Below are positions 1 through 9,420 of a DNA stretch of 64,000 bases, piece after piece. Both the position numbers and the translations under genes were made by a program. The DNA is from Hermatobates lingyangjiaoensis (taxonomy: Eukaryota; Arthropoda; Insecta; Hemiptera; Hermatobatidae), in assembly GCA_026182355.1 (NCBI GenBank), contig JAPFBL010000084.1, forward strand, positions 11,082,001 through 11,146,000. Reading direction: 5' to 3'. How positions within the stretch are numbered: the stretch's first letter is position 1; every line of letters starts with the position of its first letter. The notes beneath the pieces were generated by a model. It had not been told where the DNA came from and ran no database searches. It was given only the letters and a program-made list of their open reading frames with translations.

Positions 1-740
1 TTCCTAAGTAATAGCTTTCTCCCCTAGTCGCCTATCACTTAGTTCTTCTTAATATTACAAATATTTATTGATGCAACCGAACAGATAACCAGTAACGAAC
101 AGAATTATCTGAGGTTACATTTTTAATAAGTCTATTGTTCAACAATATATGACCTTGCACTAATGAACATTAAATTCAGGAAATTTAAAAAAAAAAATTG
201 TGTAACGTGTAGTCATATTCGTTTTTATATTTTAAGTAATACCATATAAAACCCTGGTATAATTTGTTAAAATTATGGATAATTTTAAGTCATCAAGACC
301 ATATTGATTTTAATTTTTGATGTTAGAAATCATAAGATCATTTTAAAACCGTAATGACAAATCATTGAGATTTGTTAAATGATGCCACACGAAGATTATT
401 TACATCACTTTTGATAGACACCAACCAGACATGGAAGCCAAAAATGATCAAATACTGATTCAATGAATCCCAAAACATCTAAAGTCAGTCAAAATCTCGA
501 AGTATCTACGTTTTATCGTCACTACGTTTTGTAGTAACCAACTACAATTTGAGCATTTGTATCTTAACATCAATTATGTGCAGTAAGTTAAAATTTATAT
601 TAACATATTGGACATGTCTTAATACTTTTTTTTTAATATTTACACAACAAATTAACTGTTTGAATGAATGTACTTAATTTTTTTTTTTTAATATTTCAAG
701 TCTAAAGAATCTTGTTTTAATACAGTTGCTGATAATTTCT
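1..740. other. AT-rich DNA, nothing recognised
   Basis: Only homopolymer runs and AT-rich unique-looking sequence are visible. No open frame with coding character and no repeat shared with the rest of the window was found. Confidence 0.5.
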
Positions 741-900
741 TTTACATCACTATAAGTGAAGTACTATAGTAATAGTACTTAAGTAACTTAAGTAATCATT
801 GAAAAATTAATTTTGCGAGTATTTACAAATTTTGAGGACCTCTGAGTCAATTTTTGACATTTTTTTCATTGGGTTTGTGAACATGCTAAGGGCTACTCCT
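741..900 (+). repeat. Degraded copy of the ACTTTACTATAAGTAAAG dispersed repeat (left end)
   Basis: CACTATAAGTGAAGTAC followed by a stretch resembling 'ttttgaggacctctgagtc' and 'gacatttttttcattgggtttgtgaa' lines up with the left end of the better copies at 23576, 23720 and 41706. It is heavily mutated and only the first ~150 bp can be followed. Confidence 0.5.
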
Positions 901-1806
901 TTTCGTTGAATAAGAAAAATACATCTTATACAGTAAATAAATTGTATAGTTTTAGGACGCTATTACTACAAAGTCCACTTTATTGCCTATTATGTGTTTT
1001 AGAATCATTTTTTTTCCCGTAGGAAAAAATTATTAGAATAGAATTACCTGATTTACGGTAATGTTGATGTTTATAATCGTTAAGTCTAACCAACAGAGGG
1101 ATTGACTCAAATGATCTTGCAAACACTGTCGAACTCGGCTCGTTGCGGTGTCTAATCCAGGTCAGGCTGGTCTCCTTTCTTCGTATGGTCAAGAAGAGTG
1201 CTTATAGGAACAGCAGTTAATCTTTTCATTATGTTACCTGGGGTACCTAGATCTTTACCATGGGGAATGACTCATATTCATTCTAGGATATGCAATGCTT
1301 CCTTCTCGGATAATCGAGGTTGTGCAGAATGAATACTAAGTGACAATTGTTTGTGTTTGGTAGGTGGTTGCGGCACAATTTTGTCAAATATTTTTCATGT
1401 TAAACGAATATGGTAATTTGTTAGGTAGATCAGGTCGATTAGGTTTTGATATATTACTGATGGCAAGATAATGATACTCCCATTAAACTATTTCTTAACA
1501 AAACCAAGTTTTACCATATAATATACCATAGTTAAATCAGTACTGTGCAATATATTATTTTCAAATAGAGATATAGCAGATCACAGTTATTAACGTCAGT
1601 TATGCAAGTTCTGGATGATTCAAATAAACCATGTATCTGTGGCAAGAAAGACGCGTTGCCGGATGATTCACCGAAGTGTTGACTACTGTTTTATAACATT
1701 TTATGCTAAGGCGGAGGTAAATGGTTTTTATGGTATATGCGTGTTCTTCTCACCAGAATAGCCTTTTTTAGGAAATTTTCAGTGAATAAGATTGGAAATA
1801 TTTCGA
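901..1806. other. Mostly unassigned; weak coding-like patch at 980-1192 (minus)
   Basis: Most of this is AT-rich and featureless. Around 1060-1190 the base composition is more balanced and the minus strand is open for about 70 codons, followed on that strand by CAG|GTAATT, which would be a good splice donor. No domain was recognised, so this is at most a possible exon or old coding relic. Confidence 0.2.
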
Positions 1807-2065
1807 AGGTAGTCCAGTGGCTTACGTGCTCACCTATACCCATTCTGGATCTCTCAGAGGACGTTAAGCTGTCGGTCTCGAACCTGTACAATACCGAGCT
1901 TTCGCTAAAGATCGATCCATCTTTAAATAAATACACATGTGTTAGGTAAAATTTACGACTTCCAATGTGAAATGTTGTAATTATGCTGCATCACAAAGGG
2001 CCAGTCTTTGGCCTTTAGAATGTGTATTCTCTCGTAAAACGGTTACTGCAACTCAACAGAACCCA
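1807..2065 (+). repeat. tRNA-derived SINE, diverged copy
   Basis: The head (TAGTCCAGTGGCTTACGTG) resembles a tRNA A box. The body shares, in order, 'tctcagaggacgttaagc', 'cctgtacaataccg', 'ctaaagatcgatcc', 'tacacatgtgttagg', 'acttccaatgtgaaatg' and 'aaagggccagtctttggcc' with the better copy at 40050-40366. SINEs of this kind are transcribed by RNA polymerase III and copied by LINE machinery. This copy has lost a recognisable B box. Confidence 0.6.
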
Positions 2066-2800
2066 ACCTAGGTTGGTAATCATTTGTGTTCAATAATTTA
2101 AAATAAACTTGAAATTAGTTAATTTAAGAAAGGAAAAGGTCTATATTAATGTTTATACCGCTTTCACAAAACTGTAGATGAATAACTAGGTCTTATCTTG
2201 CAGATAAATATTTTCATTATTTCGGTTTACTTATTTAATTGAATTAGTGGAACGATTTGAAAGCATTGTGATAGCTTTACGTTAAAGAGTTGACTTAGAA
2301 TCAATTGTGGAAGTGGATAACAGCTGATCACTTTATAAACAGAAGTTAAAAAAAAATTAAATTAATTTTTAAAATAAAACAACTAAAATATTAGTAATAC
2401 TTCCAATTAGGTACACGGTTGTCATAAAAATAAGCTAAGAAATTCTACTAATTTTAGAGTAGATCTGAATCATTTTAATTGTTTATTACTAGCATCATTT
2501 TGTAAAATTTGTAGAAGTATTTTAAAATGTCTATTAATACGTCAAAATCATGCTGTTTTTAATAACAAAATTTAATTTGCTATCTCAAATTAATGTAATA
2601 GTTTTATAAAAGTAGTTTAATTTTTTTAATTAATAAGAATACAAAAAAAGCAACATTGCAATATCTTTTGATTTAAAATCATATATTTGTTGTTATTCAG
2701 TATCCATGGAAACAATTCAAAAGTTAATGTGAGATAAAGTGTGAAATTTAGTTTAAATATTGCTAACATTTAGTTTAATTTTAGATTAAGTCAAATTTAG
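2066..2800. other. AT-rich DNA, nothing recognised
   Basis: No repeat or coding signal was recognised. The last bases before 2801 (TCAAATTTAG) could serve as a splice acceptor for the coding stretch that follows, but no upstream exon is visible. Confidence 0.4.
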
Positions 2801-2809
2801 TTCGGTAAT

Positions 2810-3299
2810 ATGAATACTGAGATGTTTATGCAAGCGAGTAACGTCGATCAGGCGGGTACCAGATTTAGAAGTAAAGGAGAATGTTACAGGAATTCTGTTC
2901 AGGAATTGAGAAATAAATGTCGAGAGGCATGTTTAACAGATAATTCTACCGACGCGAGGAATAGTGCTATTCTAGCAATAGTTTTTAAACGTCAAGCTGT
3001 AATTTTTGAAAGAGCCGCAGACAGGATAGATGTTTTCATCAGACACTTTCTGACAATGATAAAGCATTATGACTCTGTTCCCGAAGTAATTTCAAAATAC
3101 CTTCGCATGATAAACTGATTCAGTTGTGAGAGACGATATACATGTAGTGCTTGAAAATCTTAATCACTTCGAGAGTATTAATTTCAGCGAAGAACCATGC
3201 CTGTTCCCACCGATTGACTTGAGTCACAGAGCAATCGCTTACTACATTGAACAGGTCCTGGAAGAGCCAATAAACGCAAATGAATCTGATCAAGAATAG
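2810..3299 (+). CDS. Unrecognised small protein in two overlapping frames (1-base shift at 3116)
   Basis: The first block (2810-3118, 102 codons) starts at an ATG with A at -3 and a TAG stop 12 bases upstream in frame. Composition is balanced (for example GTC GAT CAG GCG GGT ACC), unlike the AT-rich surroundings, and the product looks helical, with a basic Arg/Cys-containing first half (CREACLTDN) and an ERAADRIDVFIRHFL stretch. It stops at ATA AAC TGA. Skipping one base there opens a second coding-like block (3117-3299) with DDIHVVLENL, LFPPIDLSHRA and YYIEQVLEEP, ending at TAG with an acidic tail (NESDQE). The second frame has a TAA just upstream at 3111, so it cannot begin earlier. The blocks probably belong to one protein of about 160 residues, broken by a one-base insertion, a sequencing error or a +1 translational shift at the UGA. 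No family was recognised. No transposon motif is seen, which makes this the best host-gene or retrocopy candidate in the window. Confidence 0.5.
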
Positions 3300-3498
3300 T
3301 GAACTTTTAAGTAGGTATTGTATTCCATTCATCATGGTGTTCTTAACATATTAGAAAACATTAACAAACTATTGTTTCACTTTTTATGCACTTAATCAAC
3401 AATATTTTTTTTGAGTTAAAGAAAAAAAATGATAACTTAATTCCATAATATTGGACTAAATATTTGTGCACTAAAAATGTTATTTTCTGTTGACAAAT

Positions 3499-3504
3499 AA
3501 TAAA
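3499..3504 (+). promoter_or_regulatory. Candidate poly(A) signal AATAAA
   Basis: AATAAA lies 200 bases after the TAG at 3297-3299 and is followed by a T-rich stretch. It would be a plausible 3' end for the small coding unit upstream, but AATAAA is expected often by chance in DNA this AT-rich. Confidence 0.25.
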
Positions 3505-3582
3505 CTCATCTTCATTTTTACATTATATCACTACACTTTTTCCTTTTATTTTTTCTTTTTTAGTTATTTGTAATACTGCTGC

Positions 3583-3617
3583 TCTGTATATATATATATA
3601 TAATATATATATATTCT
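3583..3617. repeat. (TA)n microsatellite
   Basis: TA dinucleotide tract at the edge of a PLE terminal fragment. TA tracts mark nearly every PLE boundary in this window. Confidence 0.8.
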
Positions 3618-3624
3618 ATATTTT

Positions 3625-4110
3625 GTTATTGAGGGCTAGGTCAAATAAAAGAAAATAAACTCCTTCCTAGGCCGACGTTTCGATGTATTTTTACATCATC
3701 TTCAGGGCTAAAATTAGAGTAAGAACTATAATACATTTACCAAAACAATCTACAATTCACATAGAGAACTAACACAAATTTTTTTGATACCAACAGATAC
3801 ATACAAAAGGTTATTTTATAATCAGAATTGTTGAGTACACATCTATTTTAAAGTATCGGACAAAAGGAAATTAGTTTTACCTTGGAAAGTGTGCTAATTG
3901 TTATTTAAGTTACATGAGAATTAATTGGTTATAAGTACGAAAAACACTACTTTGTTATATTCATCTATCATTTTAACAGACAGGGAGGGTGAACATATGA
4001 AGGTTAATAAAGAAAGGTTAGTTTATGACTTAAGGTTATCATCCATGTTACAATGATTTACTATTGTTATTGTAACTGGGGATGGGAAAGAATATTTGTA
4101 TAAATATGGC
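3625..4110 (-). mobile_element. PLE terminal (pseudo-LTR) fragment with hammerhead-like core
   Basis: On the minus strand a hammerhead-like core is visible: CTGAAGA (3699-3705), a GATGT/ACATC stem (3682-3697) and GAAACG before 3678. The block 'cctaggccgacgtttcgatg' next to a TA tract is typical of PLE pseudo-LTRs, which are known to carry hammerhead ribozymes. The remaining 350 bp downstream holds no recognised coding sequence and is joined to this feature by position only. Confidence 0.5.
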
Positions 4111-4115
4111 CAAAC

Positions 4116-4208
4116 TTTTCAATATCAGACCTCGAATTACAAGTGTTAGGAGTTTTCTGTATTTTTCAATATCAGACCTCGAATTACAAGTGTTAGGAGT
4201 TTTCTGTA
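4116..4208. repeat. Two-unit tandem duplication, 47-bp period
   Basis: The block TTTTCAATATCAGACC...GTTAGGAGTTTTCTGTAT occurs twice back to back with no visible difference, suggesting a recent local duplication next to PLE debris. Confidence 0.85.
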
Positions 4209-4247
4209 TATATATACAATTAAAAGAAACGGTCCAGCAACTTTTTT

Positions 4248-4473
4248 AAATAAAATAAATTCAAAACGAAGGAAACACACGGAAAGACACAGACATAATT
4301 CACATCGATATTTTGACCATCGTCGAAATGACGAAGTGACTCAGTCACCGCCCTGCCTTCCTGCAGGACTCTTCGCTCTTCACACCTCCTGATGACGACG
4401 ATGATCGAAATATCGATGTGAGTTACGTCTGTGTCTTTCTGTGTGTTTCCTTCGTTTTGAATTTATTTTATTT
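4248..4473. mobile_element. PLE terminal inverted repeat with hammerhead-like cores
   Basis: The left arm (4248-4315) and right arm (4405-4473) are inverted copies with a few differences, both ending in TTCAAAACGAAGGAAACACA. The ~90-bp spacer is GC-richer. On the plus strand the right arm carries CTGATGA (4389-4395) and GAAATATCGATG (from 4407). The left arm holds a mutated version. The related CGAAATATCGA type recurs near 7170 and 46895. Confidence 0.6.
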
Positions 4474-4481
4474 ATATATAT

Positions 4482-4575
4482 ATAAAGATTTCACATAAAC
4501 ACGTGAAATAACAATCAATGACCAAAACACAATAAGAAAATGGGAAAAAATTGTGGTTTGATCATTGATATATAT
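4482..4575 (-). mobile_element. PLE terminal fragment, AAAGATTTCACATAAACACG family
   Basis: This ~80-bp block is shared with copies at 5884, 21700, 38950, 49047 and 49200. The inner hammerhead-bearing part is missing here and the fragment ends in a TA tract. Confidence 0.7.
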
Positions 4576-5059
4576 ATATACAGAATGATAATTAAATTGA
4601 ATGATGTATGGATTGTCTAATAGCATATGAATTAAGTGAATCAGGGTTACACCAGACTGTCTGGTTCAAATACATTGTAAGTTACATTATGATACAATAC
4701 ATAATACCATTCTGTCAGTTCTGATCTATGCCAAATGTGCTTTTGGCAAGTTTTTAGGAACTATACTAAAAGTTCTTTTTTCTCTTTTACATAGAAAGAG
4801 CAGTCTAAATCATTATTATTTTTATTTTTTATAGTGTAATATTATAGTTATTTAATTAATTTCTTTACTTGGTTGAGGGATTTACTGTTTATATCTTCAT
4901 TATCTGTTTTGACAATATTTCTTATACTTATTGCCGGTCTTTCTGTTAAGTAATATTTATTTTTAATTTAAATACCTGCATATTGTTGGTGCCACACCAG
5001 CTACAAGTTGCCACCAGTTGGTGGACGACTCCACCAGTGATAGATGAGTGTTTTTTTTT

Positions 5060-5062
<3 letters not shown>
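4576..5062. other. AT-rich DNA, nothing recognised
   Basis: Nothing identifiable. A short GC-richer stretch at 4988-5042 with repeated CCACCAG elements was noted but could not be assigned. Confidence 0.4.

Positions 5063-5114
<52 letters not shown>
5063..5114. repeat. (TA)n microsatellite
   Basis: Uninterrupted TA tract of about 26 units bordering the large palindrome on its left. Confidence 0.95.
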
Positions 5115-5116
<2 letters not shown>

Positions 5117-5240
5117 AATTGTCACAATAACACGTGATATAAATATTCAGGTAACTCACCACAAATTAGAGAAGATAGTCGCTCTAAGGCCTTTCGTTTT
5201 CACGTCGTCAGAGAGCAAGTGAATACAAGTTGTAAGCAGG

Positions 5241-5448
5241 TTATGAATTTTGATTTAAAGAAGGAGTAAGAATGGCATCATTGACAGTATTTTTCCCTAT
5301 AACTGTTGAAATAGTCTTGATTTGTTTGATAATTCCTTCAATTAGAAATTCATCTAATTTAAAAAGGCCTGGACTAGTATTGACCAAGTTCTTAGAAAAG
5401 TCTTTTATGAGGGCGCTTTCAACAATGTTTCTTCTTCTTTCACATGAC
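5241..5448 (-). pseudogene. PLE polyprotein C-terminus (left palindrome arm)
   Basis: Read on the minus strand, this encodes the end of a PLE protein, downstream of the GIY-YIG nuclease catalytic region. Visible motifs are CERRRNIVESALI, then SPGLFKLDEFLIE, then a hydrophobic tail and stop. The Glu in IVESA matches the position where GIY-YIG enzymes carry their metal-binding Glu; that is inferred from family knowledge. Everything upstream of this segment (RT, most of the nuclease) is missing, so it is a fragment. The same protein segment is encoded by the other arm. Confidence 0.7.
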
Positions 5449-5480
5449 AAGCGGAAAGAAGCAAAGGAGTTGGTTTTTAT

Positions 5481-5688
5481 GTCATGTGAAAGAAGAAGAA
5501 ACATTGTTGAAAGCGCCCTCATAAAAGACTTTTCTAAGAACTTGGTCAATACTAGTCCAGGCCTTTTTAAATTAGATGAATTTCTAATTGAAGGAATTAT
5601 CAAACAAATCAAGACTATTTCAACAGTTATAGGGAAAAATACTGTCAATGATGCCATTCTTACTCCTTCTTTAAATCAAAATTCATAA
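5481..5688 (+). pseudogene. PLE polyprotein C-terminus (right palindrome arm)
   Basis: Mirror copy of the minus-strand segment at 5241-5448: CERRRNIVESALI, SPGLFKLDEFLIE and the final residues before the stop are identical. The two reading frames differ only where they run into the 32-bp spacer, so no upstream coding sequence is kept. The open frames that cross the palindrome centre are artefacts of reading one arm antisense. Confidence 0.7.
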
Positions 5689-5779
5689 CCTGCTTACAAC
5701 TTGTATTCACTTGCTCTCTGACGACGTGAAAACGAAAGGCCTTAAGGCGACTATCTTCTCTAATTTGTGGTGAGTTACC

Positions 5780-5783
<4 letters not shown>

Positions 5784-5814
<31 letters not shown>
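5784..5814. repeat. (TA)n microsatellite
   Basis: TA tract bordering the palindrome on its right, matching the tract at 5063-5114. Confidence 0.9.
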
Positions 5815-5816
<2 letters not shown>

Positions 5817-5879
5817 CAAATTCAATAATATATGACCGAACCCCGATTAGAGAACACACCTATACTATATATACATATA

Positions 5880-6145
5880 TATAAAAAGATTTCACATAAA
5901 CACGTGAAATAACAATCAATGATCAAAACACAATAAGAAATGGGAAAACAAGACTAAGATCTTTCAACCGTAACAAGCGGTCTTCGTCAGAGTCAAAAAC
6001 CCAACTGAACACTAGATGCAGAAAACATCTGGTGAGGAGTTGAGTAGAGTGGGAGGGAAGAGTGGTATTTTAAAAGGGTGAAAGCACAGGAAAGGACTAA
6101 TGTCCAGAAAGGGATGTTTGGGGAAACAAATTCAGCTGAATTTGT
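5880..6145 (-). mobile_element. PLE terminal repeat (AAAGATTTCACATAAACACG family) with hammerhead-like core
   Basis: Read on the minus strand, this runs from a sequence resembling 21510-21660 into a hammerhead-like core: CTGACGA (5984-5990), a GACCG/CGGTT stem and GAAAG (5961-5965), then the conserved tail to the TA tract. Both core boxes are intact here, unlike at 21646 and 38909. No protein-coding part is attached. Confidence 0.65.
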
Positions 6146-6148
6146 TTC

Positions 6149-6214
6149 TGAAACGTCAGCTTAAAGGTGTTGCATTATTGAAGCTAGACCAAACCTCGAT
6201 GAGAAAGAAAAATA

Positions 6215-6252
<38 letters not shown>

Positions 6253-6503
6253 CAAGTGAATACAAGTTGTAAGCAGGTTATGAATTTTGATTTAAAGAAG
6301 GAGTAAGAATGGCATCATTGACAGTATTTTTCCCTATAACTGTTGAAATAGTCTTGATTTGTTTGATAATTCCTTCAATTAGAAATTCATCTAATTTAAA
6401 AAGGCCTGGACAGTATTGACCAAGTTCTTAGAAAAGTCTTTTATGAGGGCGCTTTCAACAATTTTTCTTCTTCTTTCACATGACATATATAATATATAAT
6501 ATA

Positions 6504-6546
<43 letters not shown>

Positions 6547-6607
6547 TCTTTCTCATCGAGGTTTGGTCTAGCTTCAATAATGCAACACCTTTAAGCTGAC
6601 GTTTCGT
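6149..6607. mobile_element. Nested PLE structure: inverted arms enclosing a copy of the palindrome arm
   Basis: Two ~65-bp arms (6149-6213 and 6543-6607) are perfect inverted copies as read by eye, each ending in the CGATGAGAAAGAAAAATA side next to a TA tract. Between them lies 6247-6484, a plus-strand copy of 5211-5448 from the nearby palindrome with a one-base deletion and a few substitutions. So a second PLE family's pseudo-LTR flanks a fragment of the first. Confidence 0.75.
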
Positions 6608-6740
6608 CTATATTTGTAGACGTCTTCAGGGTTACATCAATACAGAGTTTAATTACAATAACATGAAACATAATTATATTACGTTATTTAATTAATATAC
6701 ATAATTACCTTGGTATTTTTCTATTATGAGGAACTAACTA
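6543..6740 (-). mobile_element. PLE pseudo-LTR with well-formed hammerhead-like core
   Basis: On the minus strand: CTGAAGA (6623-6629), a GTCT/AGAC stem closing an 8-base loop and GAAACGTCAGC (ending 6595). This is among the best-preserved hammerhead-like cores here. The adjoining sequence 'gttacatcaatacag' and 'acataattaccttgg' recurs in decayed form near 35000-35260 and 62920-63040. Confidence 0.6.
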
Positions 6741-7110
6741 CATAACGGTTTGTGTTCAAATCAGTTAGTATGCTGCCCTAGTGACAGTTTTTTGAACCTT
6801 CTAATCAGACTTGATAACTCAAAACAACGCTAAAAGCTCATTAAAACTATATCAAACAAGAAAAAAGGACCAGGAAACTACAACATGCTTACCATTTCTA
6901 GATACTATGATTTATAGGAATCGGAATGGGAGCATTTCAGTAAACTGGCAGAGGAAACCCCAGAAAAGTAACAGTTATGGTTAATCGCTTCAGTAGTAAG
7001 TAGCATTTTAGTAGTTTATTCTTAAGTGTTTAGAAGACAAAATCCTAAGTGCCAACTTAACCAACATTATGAGGACAGCATTTTAAATTGGTTATAAATC
7101 GACTAATCGT
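6741..7110. other. Nothing recognised
   Basis: Unique-looking sequence next to PLE debris; no coding or repeat signal recognised. Confidence 0.4.
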
Positions 7111-7205
7111 ATGTATATAAGTCACAAAGAGAAAATATTAAACAAAGCAAATAACACAAGAACTCACTCCGTTATTTCGACAAATCGTCATCAAGAGAGC
7201 ATGCT
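7111..7205 (-). mobile_element. Decayed PLE terminal fragment
   Basis: On the minus strand TTGATGACGATTTGTCGAAATAACGG followed by GAGTGAGTTCTTGTG resembles the CGATGACGACGGATGTCGAAAT type at 46889-46918. The first core base is mutated and the fragment stands alone. Confidence 0.45.
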
Positions 7206-8035
7206 AATTCTCCTAGACTTAGTTTGAATGACTACTGATGAATAGGAATTTTTAAATACATTGTAACACCAATTTTAGCTTTGAGATATTTTAAAGAAGG
7301 CAATATTTGTATCTTTGGTGCCAGATTAAATCCTGGACTCAATCTCAATCAAAAACCTTTTCTTTTTTTTTTTTTAAAAAAAAAACTTATTTTGTCGTTC
7401 TTTGTACTTTCAATTGCTTGAATTTCCATTATTTTATGTATTTTATTTATATTTATTAATAAACAGTTAAATATTTCGAGATCCATGACTAACTATCGAA
7501 TTTCTGTCATATTTAGCAAAATATGCTCAAAGTTTCTTGAAAATAAGTTAATAATCAATTTGATTGTATGTTAGAAAAATTATTTATTAAACAAAGTGAA
7601 TGTAAAACAAAGAAACTACTTAAGTAAATTCATACAGAATTGATGAAGTGTTGCCTTAAAATGAAGTTAACTCAAGAAAATTTTTTTTAAAAAAAAAGAA
7701 ACAGATAATGTGATTATTGTAGTTTAGGTAATAAATTAGATGGATTAGATAGAAACATGAAAGTAAAATTGTATACATTTATGGTCATCTTATTTTTTGT
7801 GGCTGAGTAGTCAGTGGCACTTGAGATGTTTTGTAAGCACTATTAAATCAAGAAATCGGTAACATACATTTTTAGATGCAGTTCATTAAGAAAAACATCA
7901 GTCTATTTATGCATCATTAAAAAAAACAAGATTTAAAAAAGTGAAAAAATAAACTCTTTCATTCATTTGAACTGGTAGGTTATTTAACGGCTCATGTGAA
8001 AATAACTACTTCTATATAAATTAAACCTTGAGGTC
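7206..8035. other. AT-rich DNA, nothing recognised
   Basis: Homopolymer-rich sequence without recognisable genes or repeats. Confidence 0.5.
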
Positions 8036-8400
8036 AGGGGTTTCACCAAAAGGAGGCTATGATTAATGGCTTGGAAGTGGTTTATAAATATGACGGTACG
8101 CATGGCTAGTAATATATTAAAAGGGGGAAAGCGGAGATTGGTGAAAGCGTTGGGATGTGTAGGGAAGAGTTTTTGTCAAAGGACTGTGGCGGAGGAGGGC
8201 TTGCGACACTTGTCTGACACAGCGCTGGGGCACGGACTGCCTGATTAAGCCAAGCACGAGTGTCAACAGATACCTTTTCTGATTTATATGCCACTCAATC
8301 AAATCCTCTCATGCCCGCTCCCAAACCGCCTTAATACGGCCATCCTCAAAGGAACTGATAGATTGGCACAGCTAAACGGGGGAGGATTTTTTGTAATCCA
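8036..8400. other. GC-richer island of unknown origin
   Basis: Composition is clearly more balanced than the flanks, and short frames are open on both strands (plus strand from 8066; minus strand in two frames between 8106 and 8302). No domain was recognised in any frame. A decayed transposon or an old exon is equally possible. Confidence 0.3.
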
Positions 8401-9160
8401 AAAAAATAAGCATTTTTCAAACTTGCTTTTGATCTGAAGTATATTTTAAGAAAAGATAGGGCTTCTTCTTTCTCGTCATATCTATTCCTAAATTATGACT
8501 CTTAAGGAGGTTTATTATTGCGGTGTAAAATTAATTATGCATATTTATAACAGAAAATTAACTAATATGCCTTAATATATTTCTCAGAAACTGTTATCAT
8601 GTTAAAGTAAAGTAGACTTCTTAAACTTGAAATGAAAAATATATGGAAAATTATGTAAAGATTTGGGAATCGACCAAATTCTAGTTCTGGAGAAAGTGAA
8701 AAATAAACTAGGCAAGTGAATATTCCATTTGCTCCTGATATATTAGAAATATTACTAGTTTGTTTTCCGAAAAAAATAGAGTAAATAATGCACCTTGTGT
8801 GGGGAGGAATGAACATCGGAGGATGTCGATAAGTAAAACTGCATCAATCCTCTTCAACTATGCTCTAACATAATCATATTTAGGCTACAAAAATTTAAGT
8901 TCTTATGAAATAACACCTTGAGACAAAACAGTTCGTTTTTAACATTATTATTTCTATTTTACTAAAAGGTATCGAAAAAAATTACGTTGATAATGTTTTG
9001 TGAAATTGCAATAATACTTATATACTTATATACTATAGTTATTTAAGTTAGTATAACTTTTATTTAGCCTGTTATTATCTTAAAATATTAATTGTAATTT
9101 ATCTATTTTAAACAATAAATAATAATTTTAAAGTTTCATATTTATGGTTTAATGAAGATA
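8401..9160. other. AT-rich DNA, nothing recognised
   Basis: No coding or repeat signal recognised. Confidence 0.5.
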
Positions 9161-9161
9161 G

Positions 9162-9420
9162 GTTAGCATAGTAGCAGCATGGTCGTCTCTGAACAGGTAA
9201 TCCAGTGTTAAATACCCACGTGGTTCTCTATTTATTCATGTAGGAGATGAATAAATCTGAGCATGTCGTCCCTCGAAGAGGACCTTAAGCCGTCTGTCCC
9301 GAGCATGTAGGATGACAGGTACTCGTTAAAGATCACTACTCTAAATACATGTGGCAAAATTAGGTTTCCCAATGTAGAATTAACAGGCAATCTGGCCTTA
9401 CCATTTCAAAAGTAGGTGCT
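9162..9420 (+). repeat. tRNA-derived SINE, diverged copy
   Basis: Head AGCATAGTAGCAGCATGGTCGT is a decayed A-box region. The body matches the copy at 40050 through 'tatttattcatgtaggag', 'gtcgtccctcgaagagg', 'ccttaagccgtctgtcccga', 'gtaggatgacaggtactcg' and 'ttaaagatcactactc'. The B box is lost. Confidence 0.65.

Larger units (their letters stand above)
5143..5786. repeat. 644-bp near-perfect palindrome made of PLE 3' ends
   Basis: The left arm (5143-5448) and right arm (5481-5786) are 306-bp inverted copies around a 32-bp spacer (5449-5480). The only difference noticed by eye is a two-base change (CTCTAAGG versus CCTTAAGG). Each arm runs from a TA tract through a terminal repeat with a hammerhead-like core (CTGACGA at 5718-5724 and GAAA at 5734-5737 on the plus strand, mirrored at 5192-5211 on the minus strand) into a PLE C-terminal coding segment. 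Such similarity implies a recent inverted duplication or gene conversion between arms. Confidence 0.9.

Noticed and set aside
4988..5042. CCACCAG repeats suggesting a CRISPR-like or minisatellite array
   Set aside because: Only two or three irregular short copies, no spacer regularity, and the genome is eukaryotic.
5241..5688. Two full-length 138-codon open frames on opposite strands
   Set aside because: Only the outer half of each (CERRR onward) is a PLE segment. The N-terminal halves are antisense readings of the other palindrome arm.
6100..6306. Open frame crossing a TA/GA microsatellite
   Set aside because: Composed of antisense PLE end, simple repeat and a palindrome-arm copy; not a gene.
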